Shown here: positions 6,867-9,344 of the stretch, piece by piece | Position numbering within the stretch: position 1 is the stretch's first letter | How the letters are laid out: every line of letters begins with the position of its first letter | NCBI GenBank assembly: GCA_905480565.1 | Contig: CAJQQW010000086.1 | Coordinates: 1-9,344, forward strand | Length of the DNA: 9,344 nucleotides | Source of the DNA: an uncultured Halioglobus sp. | GTDB lineage: Bacteria; Pseudomonadota; Gammaproteobacteria; Pseudomonadales; Halieaceae | Direction: 5' to 3' | The notes under the pieces: generated by a model | What the model saw: only the letters and a program-made list of their open reading frames with translations | Told to the model about the DNA's origin: nothing | Databases searched by the model: none | Position numbers and translations under genes: made by a program

Positions 6867-6977
6867 ATGAAGAAAAAAGCGGAGAGCACAGAAAAGTTTG
6901 CGTCACGATCAGTGATCGACGGAGGTTTTGACAGCGTATCTGACTCGAATGTGTTGATTTATATCGCGCGCTGCTAA
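6867..6977 (+). pseudogene. Short frame resembling the N-terminus of a PIN-domain toxin
   Basis: A 36-codon frame runs MKKKAESTEKFASRSV, then IDGGFDSVSDSNVLIYIARC, then TAA. The segment SDSNVLIYIA matches the first strand of PIN-domain nucleases (D-S/T-N-V-L-I-Y), which carries the first metal-binding Asp. Nothing after the stop continues a PIN domain (usually about 130 residues), so this may be a toxin relic. A GTG at 6912, inside the frame, would start at IDGGFDS, much like a normal PIN toxin start. The ATG lacks a good ribosome site. The similarity covers only about ten residues, so a chance match or a real small protein cannot be excluded. Confidence 0.3.
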
Positions 6978-7052
6978 CCTTGCACCACAAGAGCAGTCTT
7001 TTGATGAGTGTGTTGGCACACCAGAACATAGAAAATCCAGCAGAGAGGTTCC

Positions 7053-7733
7053 ATGAGTCATCCTGAAGAGCATAAGTCGCATCGTGTCGGATGGTTACGC
7101 GCTGCGGTACTGGGCGCCAACGACGGTATTGTTTCGACTGCAAGTCTGATTATCGGCGTCGCATCAGCCGGTGCATCTCACGACAATATCCTGCTGTCTG
7201 GCGCTGCCGGGCTGGTTGCCGGAACCATGTCTATGGCTGCCGGCGAATATGTCTCTGTTAGCTCGCAGTCGGATACGGAGAAGGCCGATCTGGCGATGGA
7301 ACAACGTGCGCTGGAACAGAATACCGAGGTGGAGACAGAAGAACTGGCTATTATCTACGAGGGCCGGGGACTTGAACCTGCACTCGCGCGACAGGTCGCT
7401 GAGGGACTGATGGCCCATGATGCACTGGCTGCCCATGCTAGAGATGAAATTGGTATCTCGGAGTCTGTCAGAGCACAGCCTCTGCAGGCTGCGCTTTCAT
7501 CTGCGGCCACCTTTATCATGGGAGCTGCTATGCCATTGATCGTAGCATGGTATGTGTCAGGGACGTACACGATTGCTGCTGTCGCGGTTGCATCACTTCT
7601 GTTCCTGGCGATACTGGGTGGAGTCGCTGCTCGAGCGGGCGGCGCCGCGATTCTGACCGGCGCAGCCCGGGTTACCTTTTGGGGCACCCTTGCCATGGCG
7701 CTTACTGCAGGCGTTGGAAAGCTATTCAGCTAG
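7053..7733 (+). CDS. VIT1/CCC1-family (vacuolar iron transporter-like) metal transporter
   Basis: This is a 226-residue membrane protein of the VIT1/CCC1 family, which moves Fe(II) or Mn(II) out of the cytoplasm in exchange for protons. The first span holds the family motif GANDGIVSTASLIIGVASAG (21-40), with Asp24 at the position of the conserved transport Asp. The second has GLVAGTMSMAAGEYVSVSSQ (53-72). The cytoplasmic helical section (about 73-140) is rich in Glu (E77, E83, E88, E92, E94, E96, E97, E103), as in the metal-collecting domain. Three further spans lie at about 148-168, 172-192 and 203-224. The ATG follows GAGAGG at six bases. Its stop overlaps the end of the convergent channel gene by 12 bases. 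Iron versus manganese cannot be told from sequence. Confidence 0.92.
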   Translation: MSHPEEHKSHRVGWLRAAVLGANDGIVSTASLIIGVASAGASHDNILLSGAAGLVAGTMSMAAGEYVSVSSQSDTEKADLAMEQRALEQNTEVETEELAIIYEGRGLEPALARQVAEGLMAHDALAAHARDEIGISESVRAQPLQAALSSAATFIMGAAMPLIVAWYVSGTYTIAAVAVASLLFLAILGGVAARAGGAAILTGAARVTFWGTLAMALTAGVGKLFS

Positions 7734-8786
7734 ATAGACACTGCCTCCAACGATCAGAACTGAAGAAAAATAAACCATTGGAAATAAGTAGCGAGAGCGT
7801 TTATCCAGTCTATCGCCCTCCGCGACCAAACCGCGATTATCCAGCACCCAAACGCGCAAATTGACGGCAACGCTGGCGCACATCGTAACGAAACTTATAA
7901 TCATGAATACGCCCAGCACGGTTACATAAGATATCTTGGGCAATGTTCCACTGAACATAATCTGATATGCCACGACAGTGAGAATACCCAAAAAAGTAAT
8001 GTCCATACGATCACCAACTGAAGAGCGGTCCATCCAGAATACCGACCAGGACAATAAGACAAAGATCGCAACTGGCAACCCTACCAGTCTGAGCGTGTAC
8101 CAAGGGTTACGCTCAACATCGAGCTGAATTTTGAAGGCATTTACTTGCGCTTTTCGGCCATCTGCATAACTGGACTGATACTCAACTATCGAGTTGGACA
8201 ATCGCGGCGGGTGCCACTGGGGTATTTTGACCTCATGTTGAGTATCCTGCCATATCCCACTGCTAGCCGGATCAGCGCGCAAAACTACTTGTCCACTGTC
8301 AAATCCGAGCACTTCAAAAATGGCAGAAAGCTCCTGCCGGTCAAATGGGTACCGCGACAGATTAAAGCGCGACTTTGCCACGGCTTCAATCTCTTCGGTG
8401 TAGTATACGTTACCGTCCGAGGTTACCCGCAAGACAACGCCCTGCTGGTCGAATCCTCCGGATTCGTTGGCCAAGATGACCTGGGGCCACCATCCCGAGA
8501 ACACCTCGTTGAACTGAAAATAGCCTTGATAGTAAAGATCATCATAACCGGTCACCGATGGGTCAAACGCCAATCTCGAGTCTTTCCAGTGCATGCTGAG
8601 CACACCCTCAAAATGAAACGTTTCACTTTCTTCGCTGATGAAATTCACATTACTGAGAAAAAAGCCAATATCGACAACGACAGGGCCATCATCGTCAGGA
8701 GGACCAAACGCACTATTTTTTGAATGCGCAGTAGCACAAAGTGAAAAAAACAGAAGTAGCAGGGCGCTGCGTACTATCAATAACAT
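7722..8786 (-). CDS. Pentameric ligand-gated ion channel (Cys-loop superfamily, bacterial type)
   Basis: This is a 354-residue bacterial relative of GLIC and ELIC. A Sec signal peptide (cleavage likely after ATA, residue 20) precedes a beta-sandwich ligand-binding domain (about 35-225). Loop A is GWWPQVILANESGG (98-111). The Pro-loop RFNLSRYPFDRQEL (140-153) lacks the two cysteines of animal receptors, as usual in bacteria. Four spans follow: M1 about 229-251, pore-lining M2 about 261-281, M3 about 286-311 and M4 about 333-352. The M2-M3 loop is TLPKISYVT (281-289). By alignment to nicotinic receptors, Asp259 is at -1', Arg260 at 0', Asp262 at 2', Leu269 at 9' and Ala273 at 13'. The acidic inner mouth predicts cation selectivity. 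The GLIC proton-linked His at 11' is Val271 here. The start has AAGGAGT ten bases upstream. The ligand is unknown. Confidence 0.93.
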   Translation of the reverse strand: MLLIVRSALLLLFFSLCATAHSKNSAFGPPDDDGPVVVDIGFFLSNVNFISEESETFHFEGVLSMHWKDSRLAFDPSVTGYDDLYYQGYFQFNEVFSGWWPQVILANESGGFDQQGVVLRVTSDGNVYYTEEIEAVAKSRFNLSRYPFDRQELSAIFEVLGFDSGQVVLRADPASSGIWQDTQHEVKIPQWHPPRLSNSIVEYQSSYADGRKAQVNAFKIQLDVERNPWYTLRLVGLPVAIFVLLSWSVFWMDRSSVGDRMDITFLGILTVVAYQIMFSGTLPKISYVTVLGVFMIISFVTMCASVAVNLRVWVLDNRGLVAEGDRLDKRSRYLFPMVYFSSVLIVGGSVYLAE

Positions 8787-9019
8787 TTTTGTTCAAACTC
8801 CTTATACTCAACAACCTCATGCACGCGAAGAGTACTCATAACAGCACTTTCTGACCAGTCCTTTAAACTATAATCCGGATCACAATAGGATGTGCCTGCT
8901 GTCTTACTATTAAACGGACACTCTGTAGGCAGAAATACAGAGCTACCTCTTTTTACTAGGGAAATCGCAACGCTTTCCGTAGCGTTTTTCGATGCCGTTT
9001 TCTTAACTTTAAGCGACAA
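8777..9019 (-). CDS. Doubtful small hypothetical frame overlapping the channel start
   Basis: An 80-codon frame from a TTG at 9019 ends in TGA ten bases inside the channel gene (shared bases ATGTTATTGA). The product has three cysteines (34, 46, 79) and a segment VFLPTECPFNSKTAG; I do not recognise it. It has no signal peptide or membrane span. Codon choice looks like that of nearby real genes, and AAGGAGGG lies about 20-27 bases before the TTG. The frame stays open upstream to 9046. Against it are the TTG start, the wide ribosome spacing, a candidate promoter inside it (8867-8872), and two competing open frames in the same stretch. It may be the 3' part of a frameshifted gene. Confidence 0.3.
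   Translation of the reverse strand: MSLKVKKTASKNATESVAISLVKRGSSVFLPTECPFNSKTAGTSYCDPDYSLKDWSESAVMSTLRVHEVVEYKEFEQKCY
8867..8872 (-). promoter_or_regulatory. Candidate -10 element upstream of the ligand-gated channel gene
   Basis: TATAGT on the minus strand lies 80 bases before the channel ATG. The position 17 bases further up (CACATC) is a poor -35. On the plus strand the overlapping bases read TATAAT, but no credible plus-strand gene follows. Confidence 0.3.
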
Positions 9020-9184
9020 GTGGCCAGAGCCAAGACCGGCCCTCCTTCAACCAGAGTAAAATCGAAATCACCGCACCGGCAATATGGACACACATTCGAC
9101 AGAAGACATAGTCTAGTGAATAGATGTTTACCGGGATTAACCCGAGATTTTCTAACAGCGGCACTCTTGCGTGTTTGGCACTCG
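9020..9184. other. Unassigned stretch with competing open frames
   Basis: Between the right-edge gene and the small frame above, no gene is clear. One minus frame is open from 9189 to a TAG at 8956. A GTG at 9093 would give 45 residues starting MCPYCRCGDFDFTLVEGG and ending very basic, with a zinc-ribbon-like CPYCxC. Another minus frame is open from 9242 to a TAA at 9009 and contains a hydrophobic run VHIAGAVISILLWL. A plus-strand GTG frame (9020-9280) is antisense to these. A weak CGGG-TTAAT-CCCG hairpin lies within about 9132-9146. None has a ribosome site at normal spacing. Confidence 0.3.
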
Positions 9185-9344
9185 CTAATTCAGTACGCGC
9201 AAGAAAGTTGCGTTTCCAGCTCCAGCACTGTTCATAACGAGTTTATTTTGGTTAAACGATACGATATTACTTGTTGTTGACAGGTTCAGTGGCTGCACAT
9301 TTTTTGCCCCTTCAATAACCAGCTTGATGACCTTTCCATCGAGT
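9185..9344 (-). CDS. C-terminal end of an unrecognised protein
   Basis: A minus-strand frame enters from the right edge and gives 52 residues before TAG at 9185-9187. It begins LDGKVIKLVIEGAKNVQPLN and ends SAGAGNATFLRVLN. The alternating hydrophobic pattern and the Asn/Ser/Thr/Gly-rich composition suggest a beta-sheet, probably exported, protein. Codon use looks normal for the window. I cannot name the family from this fragment. No clear terminator follows the stop. Confidence 0.6.
   Translation of the reverse strand, partial: LDGKVIKLVIEGAKNVQPLNLSTTSNIVSFNQNKLVMNSAGAGNATFLRVLN

Noticed and set aside
6928..6933. Perfect TTGACA as the -35 of the metal transporter promoter
   Set aside because: No acceptable -10 lies 16-18 bases downstream; the nearest AT-rich hexamer is 25 bases away.
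8145..8723. Plus-strand frame of 192 codons
   Set aside because: It lies wholly antisense inside the ligand-gated channel gene, whose family match is unambiguous.
9020..9280. Plus-strand GTG frame of 86 codons at the right end
   Set aside because: It is antisense to the minus-strand C-terminus at 9185-9344 for much of its length, has no ribosome site and no recognisable domain.

Overview
The window looks like chromosomal DNA from a marine-type gammaproteobacterium. This rests on near-even GC content, Shine-Dalgarno-led starts and an outer-membrane lipoprotein signal; no rRNA, tRNA or housekeeping marker is present to fix the taxon. It holds eight complete, recognisable genes, two genes cut by the window edges, and several doubtful short reading frames. 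I see no insertion sequence, prophage, CRISPR array, integron site or RNA gene.

Left part (1-3600, all minus strand). The start of a DJ-1/PfpI-family gene runs off the left edge. Reading leftward into it is a Blc-type lipocalin lipoprotein, probably its operon partner. To the right lie an MscS-family channel, a 618-base gap with no credible gene, and an HdeD-type membrane protein. A secreted single-domain fasciclin protein follows, with a textbook intrinsic terminator after its stop.

Middle (4137-6816). A saccharopine-dehydrogenase-like (trans-acting enoyl reductase family) gene on the minus strand and a classical short-chain dehydrogenase on the plus strand are transcribed divergently from a shared ~294-base region. 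That region carries an 8-bp inverted repeat.

Right part (6817-9344). A 36-codon frame resembles the start of a PIN-domain toxin and may be a relic. A VIT1/CCC1-type metal transporter (plus) then converges on, and overlaps by 12 bases, a pentameric ligand-gated ion channel (minus). Upstream of the channel gene is an unresolved stretch in which all three minus frames stay open for 230-270 bases; one overlaps the channel start codon. At the right edge is the C-terminal end of an unrecognised minus-strand protein.

Together the products are mostly envelope, ion and stress proteins: lipocalin, mechanosensitive channel, HdeD, fasciclin, metal transporter, ligand-gated channel and DJ-1. This is a mixed accessory neighbourhood rather than one obvious pathway. 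The exact hexamer TATAGT occurs six times in the window, and five copies sit 25-115 bases upstream of a start codon on the gene's own strand, which hints at a shared promoter style. The most interesting items are the ligand-gated channel with its unusual pore residues and possible overlapping upstream frame, the divergent operator-like repeat, and the PIN-like remnant. I found nothing that amounts to a convincing new multi-gene system.
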